From Chloroflexota bacterium (lineage in GTDB: Bacteria; Chloroflexota; Anaerolineae; Caldilineales; Caldilineaceae): 64,000 nucleotides of DNA. Shown here one piece after another: positions 52,724-63,836 of the stretch. A program made the translations under genes and the position numbers. The DNA is taken from assembly GCA_003451595.1 (NCBI GenBank), contig DMDA01000019.1:62359-126358 (forward strand), given 5' to 3'. Numbering within the stretch: the first letter of the stretch is position 1; each line of letters starts with the position of its first letter. Below the pieces are notes generated by a model that saw only the letters and a program-made list of their open reading frames with translations, was not told the DNA's origin and did not search any database.

Positions 52724-53965
52724 TTATGGCTTGGGCGTCGGCGTATTCGGCGGGCGTTGCACGACCGGCATGTAGACGCACGCGTTCGTACCCTGCTTGC
52801 AGGTCTCAGCATCGGGAGGCAGGGAGGGGTCGGTGGGCGTCGCGGTCGGCACAAAGCCAGCCGGGAAGGTTGGCGTTGCGGTGGGCACAAAGTTGATATC
52901 CCAGAAGGCTACGCCCAGTTTGAAGGGGATCGTATCCATGTTGCGCCGGCGGGCGTGATACCACAGATAGAGCTGTCCATTTGCATCTTTGGCAACGGTT
53001 GGATAGAAGACGCGTTCTGCGTCCCACTCACCAAGTGGTGCGCCGACCAGGAGCGGATTGGCCGGGTCTTTGACCCAGGTGATGCCGCCGTCCGTCGAGG
53101 TGGCGTGACCAATGCCTGTGATGCTCTTGTCGGCGTTGCTTCCCTGATACCACATGTGCAACGTATTGCCCTCCTGAATGATGGCGGGCGACACCGTTTC
53201 ACCCTCATCCCAGGCGCCGGGTGGTCCGATAGGCAGGACAGGCTGCGGGCTTTCGTCATCTGGATAACGTCGCCAGTTGATCCCATCGTCAGAAAAGGCG
53301 ACCCCGATTTGGTTGCTCGAAATGGAGCCGCCGTTGCCTGCGTACCACATGTGGTATTTGCCATGCGGGCTGTTCATCTTGAGCACTTCAGGGGAAAGGA
53401 CGCTGTAGCCGTCAAAGTTTTCTGCGTAGTCGGATGACATAAACACGAGGCCGGTGTTCTCATTGCCGGGGTATTTCTGCCAGTTGATGGCGTCAGTCGA
53501 AGTGGCGTACCCGATCCAGAAACCACCGATGTAGGCGGCATAACCGGCGTACCACATCTTCCATTTACCTTCCTCTTTGTCATACAGCACCGAAGGTGCA
53601 TTGATGCGCTCATAGTCCCAATAGCCGAAGCTGCCATCGCGCAGCACGGGGTTGCCGGTGTACTTCGTCCACGTGATGCCATCTGGCGAGGTGGCAAAGC
53701 CGATGTCTTTGCCATTCATGTTGTAGGACGTGCCAGAGTACCACATGTAGAAGCGATCATTGGTCGGATCGCTGTCATTGTTATCCCAAAACATCACGTC
53801 GGCGGCATAGATGCTGAAGTCGTCCCAGCCGGCGGGTGGCCCGTAGAACATGATCGGATTGCTGGCATATTTGTTCCAACCGGCGTTGGGCGTCGAAAGG
53901 GCGATGCTTGCGGGCACGGTGAGTAACAGCAGTGTAATCAGCGCCGCAAGAAACACTCGTTTCAT
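52724..53965 (-). CDS. Secreted beta-propeller protein, glycosidase-like
   Basis: About 413 residues with a signal peptide (about 1-24, ending ...ALST). Repeated blades carry YMWYSGTS, KMWYAGYA, YHMWYAGN, HMWYQG and LYLWYHAR, with GIGHATSxDGxxW-type strands. This is the pattern of the five-bladed GH43/GH32-like propellers. No catalytic acid can be assigned. A Pro/Thr-rich tail contains ACVYMPVVQRPPN. GGGGAGG lies 5 bp before ATG 53965. The protein probably acts on, or binds, extracellular polysaccharide. Confidence 0.8.
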   Translation of the reverse strand: MKRVFLAALITLLLLTVPASIALSTPNAGWNKYASNPIMFYGPPAGWDDFSIYAADVMFWDNNDSDPTNDRFYMWYSGTSYNMNGKDIGFATSPDGITWTKYTGNPVLRDGSFGYWDYERINAPSVLYDKEEGKWKMWYAGYAAYIGGFWIGYATSTDAINWQKYPGNENTGLVFMSSDYAENFDGYSVLSPEVLKMNSPHGKYHMWYAGNGGSISSNQIGVAFSDDGINWRRYPDDESPQPVLPIGPPGAWDEGETVSPAIIQEGNTLHMWYQGSNADKSITGIGHATSTDGGITWVKDPANPLLVGAPLGEWDAERVFYPTVAKDANGQLYLWYHARRRNMDTIPFKLGVAFWDINFVPTATPTFPAGFVPTATPTDPSLPPDAETCKQGTNACVYMPVVQRPPNTPTPKP

Positions 53966-54186
53966 GGAATCCTCCCCAAAAGGAAAAAATTGTTGGTGAG
54001 CGAACACTCTCAGCCTATCATGGGGAGTGATCCGGTTCAGCGTCGCTTTGTCTGAAAAATAGAATTACATTACACGACGATTGACCGAATCCAGCCGGAT
54101 GTAGCATGCGATCCGGCTTGCAACGAATTGCTTCCTGCGTCGATTCTGTGCTATGCTTTGTGCCACCTGGAATTGAAGAACAACCA

Positions 54187-54330
<144 letters not shown>

Positions 54331-54341
54331 ATGGCGCCCGG

Positions 54342-56846
54342 TCACTCTGTGACCGGATCGCCTGAGATGATGGGCAAGTAGAGCGACTGTGCAGCGCCGT
54401 GCACGTACAGCACAGATGCTTCTGTGATGATTTCAGGTGCAGTTCCCAGGCTAGCGCGAATCGTTGCTGTGTACACGCCATCGGTCAGGCTGTCACCAGA
54501 CACGGCGACATGCAGTGCAGCGCCTTCGCTGTCCTCGAGTGGCGTCAGCTTTAGCCACGCCGCGTCGGTCTGCGCTTCCCAGGTAAATCCGGTGCGCCGT
54601 TGTCCCAGCTGCACTGCCACTGTGATCGCATCACGGCTGAACATCTCACCCAAATAGAGTTGCGCCGGATCGAACGTAAGCGCAGGCGTGGCGGTGATCT
54701 CTGGCGTAACAGTGATCTCCGGCGTAACAGTGATCTCCGGCGTAGCGGTGGGTGAAGGAATGACGGTCGGCGTCGGTGTGGCCGTCAACTCTGGGGGTTC
54801 CGGGCTACTAACGCCGACGCAACTCCCCAACTCGACGCGATCCAGGTAACTCCACATCTGCGTCCCTGCGCCATCGTTGTAGACGTTGAAGTAAATCACC
54901 AGTGTGCGTCCGCGATAGGCAGTGACGTCGAAGACACGTTCCTGCCAGTCACCATTGCCAGCTGCGGTGCTGCGCGTCAGCCGAGCGACATAGCCATAGT
55001 TACTGTTGAGCAGCAATGTTTCGCGATAGTCGGCGTTGTCGGCGGCGCCGTGCGTCTGTTCGACATAATGTAGGAGTACTGGCGCTTCCGCATTGGCTGG
55101 AATCGTCACTTTTTGAAAAACGGTCGAGTACGCGCGGCGGTTGGCGACGCCAGCGGGAATGCCAAGCTGTACAGCCCGAGCGCCGCTATAGGCCACTGTG
55201 GTGGTGTAGCGGCCAGGATAGGGTGTAGAGCCAAACTGCCAGCTACTGCTGATCTCGAAGTCACCGTTCATCAACATCTCAGTGCAGACGCCGCCGCCGG
55301 GGGTGGCCGTTGCTGTCGGGGTGGCGGTGGGCGTTGTTGTGGCAGTGGGTGTAGGCGTGGCCGGGGCGCCGCTCAAATTGTAGCCGGCGAGTTCGGCGAA
55401 GGCTGCCAGTGTGACGCGCGCAATGCGCGCCACGTAATCATAGTCAACGCGCGACGCCAGGTCGCCTGTGTTGTGATAGTACGGATTGCGGTCGCGCGGT
55501 CGCGGGGCGTCGTCGAAAAAATTCTCGATGACGAGAAACGATGCGTAGTCGTTATCCCAGAAGGGCGAGTGATCCGAGAAGCGGCTGGCGGTTGTTGTCT
55601 TGCGTTCGAAGGTGAGACCGATGCCGTAGCGTTCGTTGCGCTCCAGATATTGGTCGGCGAGTGCATTTGACTTCGGGCCGCGTGCTGTGTGAATCTCAAC
55701 AACGCGGTCGCCGTTGCCGTCCCACCCGATCATGTCCAGGTTGAAGAAACCGACCACCTGCTCACCGGCCCGGCGCAATGCGCTGGCGTAAACTTTGCTG
55801 CCCCACTGACCCTGTTCTTCACCGGTGAAGTGAACGAAACGCACTGTCAGCGCGGGTGGGTATTGCGCCAGCAGCCGCGCCAGCACCAGCGTCGCTGCTG
55901 TACCTGTGGCGTTGTCGTCGGCGCCGGGGGCGTCGGTGTAAGGTGCGTTGGAGTTATCGTCGAGATGCCCGCCGACCAATAGCACCTGCGCTGGCTGCGT
56001 GCTGCCGCGTACTTCGGCCACAATGTTGCGCCCGCTGTACTGTCCATAGCTCCAGCTGGCGTAACGAACGCTCAATCCCAGCCGCTGGTAATACTCGTAG
56101 ATGAACTGTTCAGCGCTGCGCAGGCGGCTGGCAAAGGTGTAACGCGTGTTGAGCGTCACCGCAGCGCCGCCGACCGTAACCGGCGTTTGCCCGCTGATCT
56201 GGTTGACCAGGCTTTGAAGCTCTTGCGGCGTGATTTGTTGCAGCAGCGCCGCAATCTGGGGATCGACGGTCTGCACAGTCGCTGGCGCAACGCCGTTCGC
56301 ATACTCTGGCGCAGTCTCCATGGTCAACGGCAGTGCGGCCAACAAGGAGAGTGACACGCCCTGCGCTGGCAGCGTCTCGACCAGTGCCAGTTCGTGCGCC
56401 GCATCAGTCGCCAGCAGTAAATGCACCGCACCTTGCCAGAGAATTGTGCTTGCGCTGCTCGCAAGGGCAACTGCATTTTCAGCCGAGGCATCGGCGACAT
56501 AGTAAATTTTGTCAGCAGTGTTGCTGTCGATAACGGATACGGTCAGCCCCAGTGCGGTGAGTGAGGCAACGTCGTCGTCGGCGCCGCTGGCAACCCAGTA
56601 GGCGGCAGTCGGCTCATCGAGACGGGTGTGCACGACAGTCGTGGGGGGCAGATTATCTGGCGGGGTTGCATCGGTGGCCCTTATCAGCAAGAGCACCGGG
56701 CCGAATGGTACATCGAGTGGCGCATCAGCCTGTCCGTAGGTGGTAGTCCCGCGCATCATCGGCAGCAGTAGTGAGAGGATCGAGATCACTGTCAACACAC
56801 GCCACCAGAGATGGCGGCGCTTTCCATGTAGCGGTGCGTGGTTCAT
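54342..56846 (-). CDS. Secreted M28-family metallopeptidase with extra C-terminal domains
   Basis: About 834 residues. After a signal peptide and a propeptide-like region of about 200 residues comes an M28 domain (about 225-500). It has GGHLDDNS (His-Asp), PGADDNATG (bridging Asp), HFTGEEQG (catalytic Glu-Glu), NLDMIGWD and NPYYHNTGD. A Thr/Pro linker, a beta domain of about 150 residues and a further beta domain follow, ending in SLYLPIISGDPVTE. It should be an exported aminopeptidase binding two zinc ions. ATG 56846 is 6 bp after AGGAG. It shares a terminator with the tRNA. Confidence 0.9.
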   Translation of the reverse strand: MNHAPLHGKRRHLWWRVLTVISILSLLLPMMRGTTTYGQADAPLDVPFGPVLLLIRATDATPPDNLPPTTVVHTRLDEPTAAYWVASGADDDVASLTALGLTVSVIDSNTADKIYYVADASAENAVALASSASTILWQGAVHLLLATDAAHELALVETLPAQGVSLSLLAALPLTMETAPEYANGVAPATVQTVDPQIAALLQQITPQELQSLVNQISGQTPVTVGGAAVTLNTRYTFASRLRSAEQFIYEYYQRLGLSVRYASWSYGQYSGRNIVAEVRGSTQPAQVLLVGGHLDDNSNAPYTDAPGADDNATGTAATLVLARLLAQYPPALTVRFVHFTGEEQGQWGSKVYASALRRAGEQVVGFFNLDMIGWDGNGDRVVEIHTARGPKSNALADQYLERNERYGIGLTFERKTTTASRFSDHSPFWDNDYASFLVIENFFDDAPRPRDRNPYYHNTGDLASRVDYDYVARIARVTLAAFAELAGYNLSGAPATPTPTATTTPTATPTATATPGGGVCTEMLMNGDFEISSSWQFGSTPYPGRYTTTVAYSGARAVQLGIPAGVANRRAYSTVFQKVTIPANAEAPVLLHYVEQTHGAADNADYRETLLLNSNYGYVARLTRSTAAGNGDWQERVFDVTAYRGRTLVIYFNVYNDGAGTQMWSYLDRVELGSCVGVSSPEPPELTATPTPTVIPSPTATPEITVTPEITVTPEITATPALTFDPAQLYLGEMFSRDAITVAVQLGQRRTGFTWEAQTDAAWLKLTPLEDSEGAALHVAVSGDSLTDGVYTATIRASLGTAPEIITEASVLYVHGAAQSLYLPIISGDPVTE

Positions 56847-57203
56847 CATCGTCTCCTTCGATGTGTAGGTTGCCATTGGGTGACGCCAACCGGTGGCATG
56901 GTCAGCATCGTTGCGTCACGGATCGCATAGACTGGCTTCGGTAATCCGCTGGTCGTCGCAGTTGTGTATTGCGTGGTTCGCTTCGATGCATGCACTACAA
57001 GACCGTCGTCTTACTGACGCCCACAGGTGCTACTATTTCGCTAGGATTGACGAAAAAAGCCTGCAGAAGACACGCTACGCCTGCAATCCGTGGCGCGATT
57101 GCAAGAGCATTGTAAGTCGCTGCACATTGCGCAGTTGCATGATTCTGAGTAGGATTGTGCAGCAGTTCACAGATTGCATCGATGTGGCAGGCATGACAGC
57201 GTG
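56847..57203. other. Divergent intergenic region
   Basis: Between the M28 peptidase and the O-antigen ligase-like gene; both promoters must lie here. A short open frame of about 100 codons crosses it without recognisable domains or ribosome site. No repeat or hairpin is clear. Confidence 0.5.
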
Positions 57204-58655
57204 ATGACAGGCAGTGCGATTCACAAACGATTGGTTGGCTACGACTGGCGTCAGGTTGCCGGCGGAATTGTGCTGCTGGCGCTGGCGATGGGCATGGCGT
57301 GGCCGCCGCTGTCGTGGTGTGGTGTGGTGGCAGCAGGCAGCGCGGCGGCGTTGCTTGTCGTGCGCTGGCCATGGCTGATCTGGTTACCCTTGGCGTTGCT
57401 GGTTCCCATCACAAGTGGCCTGCGCATTGGCGCCGGCACGGCGACTGATCTGCTGTTAGCGGCGGGTGTGGCGCTCTGGTTTGTCGATGGCGCGCGACGA
57501 CAGACGCTCCCGCTGCGAGGGTCGCCTGTCGTTCTCTTGGCTCTTCTCTACGTGGCAGCCCAATATGTATCGCTATTTTTCGCGGTTGATTTGCGTGAAG
57601 GCGCCGCCGAAGTGATAAAATGGGTTGAATTGCCTGTCATCTTGTTGGTGGTTCCGACGATGGTGGCGCACAGGCAGGGGCGCTGGCTGGCGGCGGCGTT
57701 GGTCATGGGCGCAGCAATGCAGGCCGCACTCGGACTTTATCAATTCATCAACCGCGTCGGGCCGGAGTACTTCGTGGTGATGGGGCGCTTCATGCGGGCG
57801 AGCGGCGTCTTTGCTCAGCCCAACCCTTATGGCGGCTTTCTGGGGTTGGCGCTGCCCGTGACGTTGAGTCTGGCGGTCTGGGCGTGGAGCACGGTTCTGC
57901 AGCACGGCGCCCAACATTGGCGCGAGACATTGTGGGGCGTCTTCTACTCCGCGGCGACGTTGTTGATCGGCGCCGGGCTGCTGGCCAGCTGGAGCCGTGG
58001 CGCCTGGTTGGGGGCGGTGGCTGGCGTGCTGGTTGTCTTGGTGTTGCGCAGCAGGCAGGCCGCGTTCATGAGTGCGCTGGTTGCGTTGTTGCTGATCGGC
58101 CTGCTCTTGATAGGCGCCTTCTCTCCATCGCTGGCGCCGCAGCCGCTGGTTGAGCGGCTGGCAGACTTGCCTGTCTATTTCGGCCTGACCGATGTGCTGG
58201 CGCAACCGGTGACCGACGAGAATTTTTCGGTCGTCGAACGTATTGCCCATTGGGTGGCTGCCCAGCGGATGTGGGAGGCGTCGCCGTGGTTTGGCGTCGG
58301 CGTGGGTAATTATGCGGCGGTCTATCCCGCTGTGCGGTTGCCGCGCTGGGAGGACGCCCTGGGGCACGCGCACAACATCTACCTGAATGTGTTGGGAGAG
58401 ACGGGGCTGCTGGGATTGGTGACGTTTCTGGCGCTGTGGAGCGGCGTGCTGGTTTGGGGCTGGCGACAGGCGCGCAGCGCTGGGAAGAACAGCGCCGCGC
58501 GCTGGCAGGCAGCTGTGGCGATCGGTGTGTTGGGCATGGTGGTGCACCTCACAGTGCACAATCTGGTGGACAATTTATTCGTGCGCGGGATTGTCGTGTA
58601 TGTCGGCTTCTGGCTGGCGTTGATTCATGTGGACAGGTATGAGGTAAACCCTTGA
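57204..58655 (+). CDS. O-antigen ligase/Wzy-like membrane protein
   Basis: About 483 residues with 10 to 12 hydrophobic segments. A large loop carries RMWEASPWFGVGVGNYAAVYP and GHAHNIYLNVLGETGLLG, the signature of the O-antigen ligase/polymerase family. It should join or polymerise lipid-linked glycans at the outer face of the membrane. It starts a run of four envelope genes and overlaps the GtrA gene (TTGA). Confidence 0.9.
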   Translation: MTGSAIHKRLVGYDWRQVAGGIVLLALAMGMAWPPLSWCGVVAAGSAAALLVVRWPWLIWLPLALLVPITSGLRIGAGTATDLLLAAGVALWFVDGARRQTLPLRGSPVVLLALLYVAAQYVSLFFAVDLREGAAEVIKWVELPVILLVVPTMVAHRQGRWLAAALVMGAAMQAALGLYQFINRVGPEYFVVMGRFMRASGVFAQPNPYGGFLGLALPVTLSLAVWAWSTVLQHGAQHWRETLWGVFYSAATLLIGAGLLASWSRGAWLGAVAGVLVVLVLRSRQAAFMSALVALLLIGLLLIGAFSPSLAPQPLVERLADLPVYFGLTDVLAQPVTDENFSVVERIAHWVAAQRMWEASPWFGVGVGNYAAVYPAVRLPRWEDALGHAHNIYLNVLGETGLLGLVTFLALWSGVLVWGWRQARSAGKNSAARWQAAVAIGVLGMVVHLTVHNLVDNLFVRGIVVYVGFWLALIHVDRYEVNP

Positions 58656-59134
58656 GTGCATTACAGTCGCTTCCCATCAGTGATGTAAACCGCCGTGAAG
58701 TGAAGCGGTTCGTAAAATTTGCCATCGTCGGCGTGGCCGGCATGGCGACACACCTGACGTTGGCAAACGTCTTCAACTTTGGCTTGCATTTTCCAGATGC
58801 GTTGGCCAATGCGATCGGCTTTATGACAGCCGTAATTCAGAACTATTTGCTCAATTATTCTTGGACCTTCCGCGATACACAGTCCTCGCGCACGAAGTCG
58901 CGCTGGGTGCAGGCTGGACAGTTCGGGTTGGTGAGTCTCATCGGCTTGGCCATCAATGCGCTGGTGCGCGAAATTGTCAGCTTCCTCTTTCATCCGATCT
59001 GGTTAAGTGTGATTCCCGACCCGGTGATCGCCGAAATCGTGAACTACAACTTCTCAATCATTGCAGCAATTGGCGTTGTGCTCTTCTGGAACTTTGGCGC
59101 CAACCGGCTGTGGACATTCCGCAATCGTGCGTGA
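58652..59134 (+). CDS. GtrA-family membrane protein
   Basis: A 160-residue protein with four membrane segments and the family start FVKFAIVGVAGM; NYSWTF and NRLWTFR are typical of GtrA. It probably flips or holds a polyprenyl-linked sugar for the neighbouring glycosyltransferase. The TTG start overlaps the previous stop and is preceded by GAGG. Confidence 0.88.
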   Translation: MSALQSLPISDVNRREVKRFVKFAIVGVAGMATHLTLANVFNFGLHFPDALANAIGFMTAVIQNYLLNYSWTFRDTQSSRTKSRWVQAGQFGLVSLIGLAINALVREIVSFLFHPIWLSVIPDPVIAEIVNYNFSIIAAIGVVLFWNFGANRLWTFRNRA

Positions 59135-59140
59135 GGCGGC

Positions 59141-60280
<1,140 letters not shown>

Positions 60281-60376
60281 GCCTCAAATTTTCACCATTT
60301 GCTCACGCTTTCGACAAACGGCGCTGGCGGTGCACAATGTGTAGCCATCAATGGAGCTTGCGTAAAGGAAGAAGCT

Positions 60377-60877
60377 ATGAGTCAAATATCTGCTGAAACC
60401 CTGCTCGCGCCTCGTTCACCAGATGCGTCCGCGTTGACAATGACCATGTTCATGCAGCCAGAACATTCCAACAGCCTGGGGAATGTGCACGGCGGCGTCA
60501 TCTTGAAACTATGTGATGAGTGTGGCGGCATTATTGCCAGTCGGCACGCACGCCGTCCTGCTGTCACCGTGACCGTCGACCGCGTCAATTTTCTGAAGCC
60601 GGTGCTGCTCGGACGCTTGGTGCTCGTGCATGGTCGCATCTCTTGGGTGGGGCGCTCCAGCATCGAAGTTGAGTTGCGCGTCGAGGCGGAGCACCTGCTG
60701 ACGGGTGAACGCACGCAGACAAACAGCGCCTACTTTGTCTATGTGGCGTTAGGCGACGATCGCCGCCCAACGCCGGTGCCGCCGCTGTTGTTGGCGACTG
60801 ACGAGGATCGCCGCCGTTTTGCGGAAGGAGAAGCGCGTCACCGGCAGCGGTTAGCGGAAGCAGGGCGTAGCGCATGA
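60377..60877 (+). CDS. Hotdog-fold acyl-CoA thioesterase
   Basis: About 166 residues. The motif HSNSLGNVHGGVILKLCDECGG with catalytic Asp is that of YciA/ACOT-type thioesterases, followed by VTVDRVNFLKPV and GRISWVGRSSIEV. It should hydrolyse acyl-CoA in the cytoplasm. GGAAG lies a few bases before ATG 60377. It overlaps the next gene (ATGA). Confidence 0.9.
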   Translation: MSQISAETLLAPRSPDASALTMTMFMQPEHSNSLGNVHGGVILKLCDECGGIIASRHARRPAVTVTVDRVNFLKPVLLGRLVLVHGRISWVGRSSIEVELRVEAEHLLTGERTQTNSAYFVYVALGDDRRPTPVPPLLLATDEDRRRFAEGEARHRQRLAEAGRSA

Positions 60878-61554
60878 GTGTGCATGCGGCGCAAGACGCC
60901 ATTGGGCGCCACCTGACCATCGTGCGCTGGCTGATGCCGCTGGCGCTGCTGCTGGCCTTTGCGGGGTATGTGGGTGCGTGGGTCGATCACAAGGCGGCAG
61001 GGCTGGTCATCACCGGATTGGACCTGGGCGAGTATGTGAAGTTTCTCACACCGGTGCGGCGCGGCGAGATGATGCTCTGGCGCGAGGGTTTCTATTTGCC
61101 GTTGCTTGCAGTAAGTCTTGGGGCCAGTCTGCTGGCGTTTCGCGCTGAGATGCGTTATACGTGGCCAGTGCGAGCGGTGCTGCTGGGGCTGGCAGTTGTG
61201 GCGGCGCTCAACTTGCTGCCTCCCGCCTGGACGCCGGCGCGCATGATGACGGAGGAATTTCGGCAGCAGGCGTTGGCGCTGCTCATCTGCCTGACGGCGA
61301 TGGCTTTCAGCCCATTGCTGGCGTTGCTGCCGCGTGTCGTTACGGCTGTGCTGGTGGCGCTCCTTAGCCTCAGCGCCGTCATCGTGCCGGTGCGTCAGTT
61401 CTTTGTCATCCTGCCAGCCGTGGCATCGCTCTATAACCACCCGCAGACGCCGGGATGGGGGCTGCTCTTGGGCGAGGCTAGCCTGTTTGCGCTGGCGAGC
61501 GGGGCGATATGGTTCGCCGTTTGCGCAAGGGGCGTCACGCACGTCAAGCCGTAA
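60874..61554 (+). CDS. Membrane protein of unknown function
   Basis: A 226-residue protein with about six hydrophobic segments and short loops; a stretch KFLTPVRRGEMMLWREGF lies between the first and second segments. I do not recognise a family. Coupling to the thioesterase gene by a 4-bp overlap and to the isomerase gene 11 bp downstream suggests shared transcription only. Confidence 0.7.
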   Translation: MSVHAAQDAIGRHLTIVRWLMPLALLLAFAGYVGAWVDHKAAGLVITGLDLGEYVKFLTPVRRGEMMLWREGFYLPLLAVSLGASLLAFRAEMRYTWPVRAVLLGLAVVAALNLLPPAWTPARMMTEEFRQQALALLICLTAMAFSPLLALLPRVVTAVLVALLSLSAVIVPVRQFFVILPAVASLYNHPQTPGWGLLLGEASLFALASGAIWFAVCARGVTHVKP

Positions 61555-61565
61555 AGGGGTATCTT

Positions 61566-62348
61566 ATGCAGTTCGGAATGATGAACAATCCGCGTGTTCC
61601 GATTCTCACCGAGATCGAACGCGCAGCTAGAATGAGTTTTGACTTCATTGACCTGACGATCGAAGCGCCGGGCGCAGCGCCGGAAAATACAGACTGGCAG
61701 GTCGTGCGCAGCGCACTCGATGCTCACGGCCTGCGCGTCGTAGCCCATGCCGCACCGTACCTGCCGCTCAATAACCCATCACCCGTTGTGCGTCAGGCGG
61801 CGTTGGACGAGTTGCGCCGCTGTCTTGATATTGCGCATATCCTCGGCGCGCCCTTCTGCACGACGCACTTCATGGGCTGGCCAGGGTTTCTGAGCGAAGA
61901 GTTGGGTTACGAGTATTACAAACAGGCGTACACGCTTCTGCTCAAGCACGGCGCAGCGCAGGGCGTCCAGGTGACGCTGGAAAATAGCCCCGACAACAAG
62001 CATCAGCTCAAATACTTTCGCGAGATTTTTTTCCGCCTGCCCGACCTCAAGCTGACCTTCGATATCGGTCATGGCAACGTCAATACTGCGCGCAGCATGA
62101 CGCGCGACTATCTCTTTGCACTGGCGGATCGCCTGGTGCATGTCAACCTGAGCGACAACGACGGCACAGCAGACGATCACCTGCCGTTCGGCGCCCCAGG
62201 TGCAGGCGCAATAAAACTGAAGCACGAGTTACAGATGCTGCGCGATTTCCATTTCGATGGCACGCTGACGCTAGAGATTTTTGGCCACGAACGCTGGCTG
62301 TTGGCCAGCCGGGAGTTGGTCAAGGAACGGCTGGCCGAGCTAGGCTGA
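61566..62348 (+). CDS. Sugar phosphate isomerase/epimerase-like TIM-barrel protein
   Basis: About 260 residues of the AP-endonuclease-2-like fold. Metal-ligand candidates are Glu in FIDLTIEAP, His in TTHFMGWP, Glu in VTLENSP, Asp/His in LTFDIGHGN, His in RLVHVNLSDN and Glu in TLEIFGHE. It differs clearly from the similar gene at 7700. ATG 61566 follows AAGGGG by 6 bp. The substrate is unknown. Confidence 0.82.
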   Translation: MQFGMMNNPRVPILTEIERAARMSFDFIDLTIEAPGAAPENTDWQVVRSALDAHGLRVVAHAAPYLPLNNPSPVVRQAALDELRRCLDIAHILGAPFCTTHFMGWPGFLSEELGYEYYKQAYTLLLKHGAAQGVQVTLENSPDNKHQLKYFREIFFRLPDLKLTFDIGHGNVNTARSMTRDYLFALADRLVHVNLSDNDGTADDHLPFGAPGAGAIKLKHELQMLRDFHFDGTLTLEIFGHERWLLASRELVKERLAELG

Positions 62349-62402
62349 TCATCTAATTTTACCAACAACGCTGGGAATGAACGGAGCAAGGCGGTGGTGT
62401 GA

Positions 62403-63836
62403 TTAGCCGCCATCAGGTGGTGGGGCAAGCAGGCTAACCGGCGCTGGCGTTGGCGTGGGGAAGAGCGAAGTGGTTGCCGACGATTCCGTTGGCGCGGGTA
62501 TCGGGGCCGTGCTATCGTTGGGTTGTTCTACGGGTGGCGTTTCCGGTTGGGCAAGCGGTTCAGCGGCCGGTGGGGGCGGCAAGGCATCCGCATCGCTATC
62601 GAGCACAGATTTGTCAAGCTCGGAAATGTCGGTGGCATAGGTTACGCCAGGTGGCAAGGGCTGGCATTGGGTTGCATCCTTGCGATAGGAGTCCACCATC
62701 GCCGGCGCCTGCCACACGCCCTCGACAACGCTGCGCACATGGGCCGGGTCAGCAATGCGTAGCACAGACGCACCTTCAGGTGTGGTGTAACTCTGGAGGT
62801 CGTACAGGGTCAGACCACCTGCGCGCACGGCTGCCGGGTCAAGTTGAATACCCCAGTTCAACAAGTCGAGGATTTCCAGTGGGTTCAAGTCGGTCGACAC
62901 CATGCTTTGGAAGGCGTTGTATAGCGGTAAAAAGTTGGCCAGCAAGTTGGTGCGTTTGATCTGATCGCGCAATCCCCACAAAAATTCGCGCTGCCGTTGA
63001 TTGCGCCCAATGTCGCTCTCTCGATAGCGGAGGCGCACGAACCAGTATGCCGTGTCGCCATCCAGCCAGACATCGCCCGGCGGCAGCGCAAAGTAATCCC
63101 AAGAATTGGTGGTCAGATTGAAGATCGGTTCGTAGAAGGGGCAATCCAGATGCACCGTCACGCCGCCGATCGCATTGACGACATCGATAAAGCCATCCAT
63201 GCGCACCCGCACCCAGTGCTGGGTGGTGATCCCTAGCGTGGTGGCGAGCACTTGTGACATTAGCGCCGGCCCACCGCCGTTGGGATTCGCCTTTTCACCA
63301 ATATTATCGATCTGATTAATGCGTCCCCAACCGTAGCCGGGAATCTGCACGTAGGTGTCGCGAGGGATGCTGAAAACGGCCACGCGCGAGTTGGCGCGAT
63401 CCACGCCCACGACCATGATTACGTCCGTGCGCCAGCTTGTCCAGCCGGGGCGATGGTCGGTGCCTAACAACAGGTAGTTTTCCGTCTGGCTCCAGTTGAA
63501 GGCAGGCCCAACAGGCGCGGGCAACGGTGTTGGCACGAACTCGGCGGCAGGCGCCACCAGCAAGGCGCCCGCGCCATTGGCAGCGGCAACCTGCGGATAG
63601 AGTGTGCGGCTGATAGAGAATGGTCGGATGGGAGGGGTGGGCGGGTTATAGCTGCGTGCATTCACACCAGGCAACGGCTGGTGTGCGCCGGTAATATCGA
63701 GAGGTGGCTTGGGCGCCATCGCTCGCGCTGCTCGCTCGACGCCGCGCGTGCCCTGAAACACGCCGCCCGAACAAGATGTCAACACCAATGACACAACTAG
63801 TACGAACGCAAGCAAACGCGAATGGCCTGACAACAT
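62403..63836 (-). CDS. LytR-CpsA-Psr family glycopolymer ligase, lipoprotein
   Basis: A 477-residue protein. The lipoprotein signal ends in VLTSC. The LCP domain (about 110-300) has LLLGTDHRPGWTSWRTDVIM, SIPRDTYVQIPG and GRINQ, matching the conserved Asp and Arg residues that bind pyrophosphate lipid. It should attach glycopolymers to peptidoglycan or another envelope acceptor. A Pro/Ser-rich tail follows. It is convergent to the isomerase gene and, with the O-antigen ligase, GtrA and glycosyltransferase genes, suggests active surface-glycan building. AGGAG lies 9 bp before the ATG. Confidence 0.92.
   Translation of the reverse strand: MLSGHSRLLAFVLVVSLVLTSCSGGVFQGTRGVERAARAMAPKPPLDITGAHQPLPGVNARSYNPPTPPIRPFSISRTLYPQVAAANGAGALLVAPAAEFVPTPLPAPVGPAFNWSQTENYLLLGTDHRPGWTSWRTDVIMVVGVDRANSRVAVFSIPRDTYVQIPGYGWGRINQIDNIGEKANPNGGGPALMSQVLATTLGITTQHWVRVRMDGFIDVVNAIGGVTVHLDCPFYEPIFNLTTNSWDYFALPPGDVWLDGDTAYWFVRLRYRESDIGRNQRQREFLWGLRDQIKRTNLLANFLPLYNAFQSMVSTDLNPLEILDLLNWGIQLDPAAVRAGGLTLYDLQSYTTPEGASVLRIADPAHVRSVVEGVWQAPAMVDSYRKDATQCQPLPPGVTYATDISELDKSVLDSDADALPPPPAAEPLAQPETPPVEQPNDSTAPIPAPTESSATTSLFPTPTPAPVSLLAPPPDGG

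Noticed and set aside
56893..57204. Small gene of 103 codons
   Set aside because: No ribosome site or recognisable domain; rich in Cys, Arg and Ser as in random frames; lies in a divergent promoter region.
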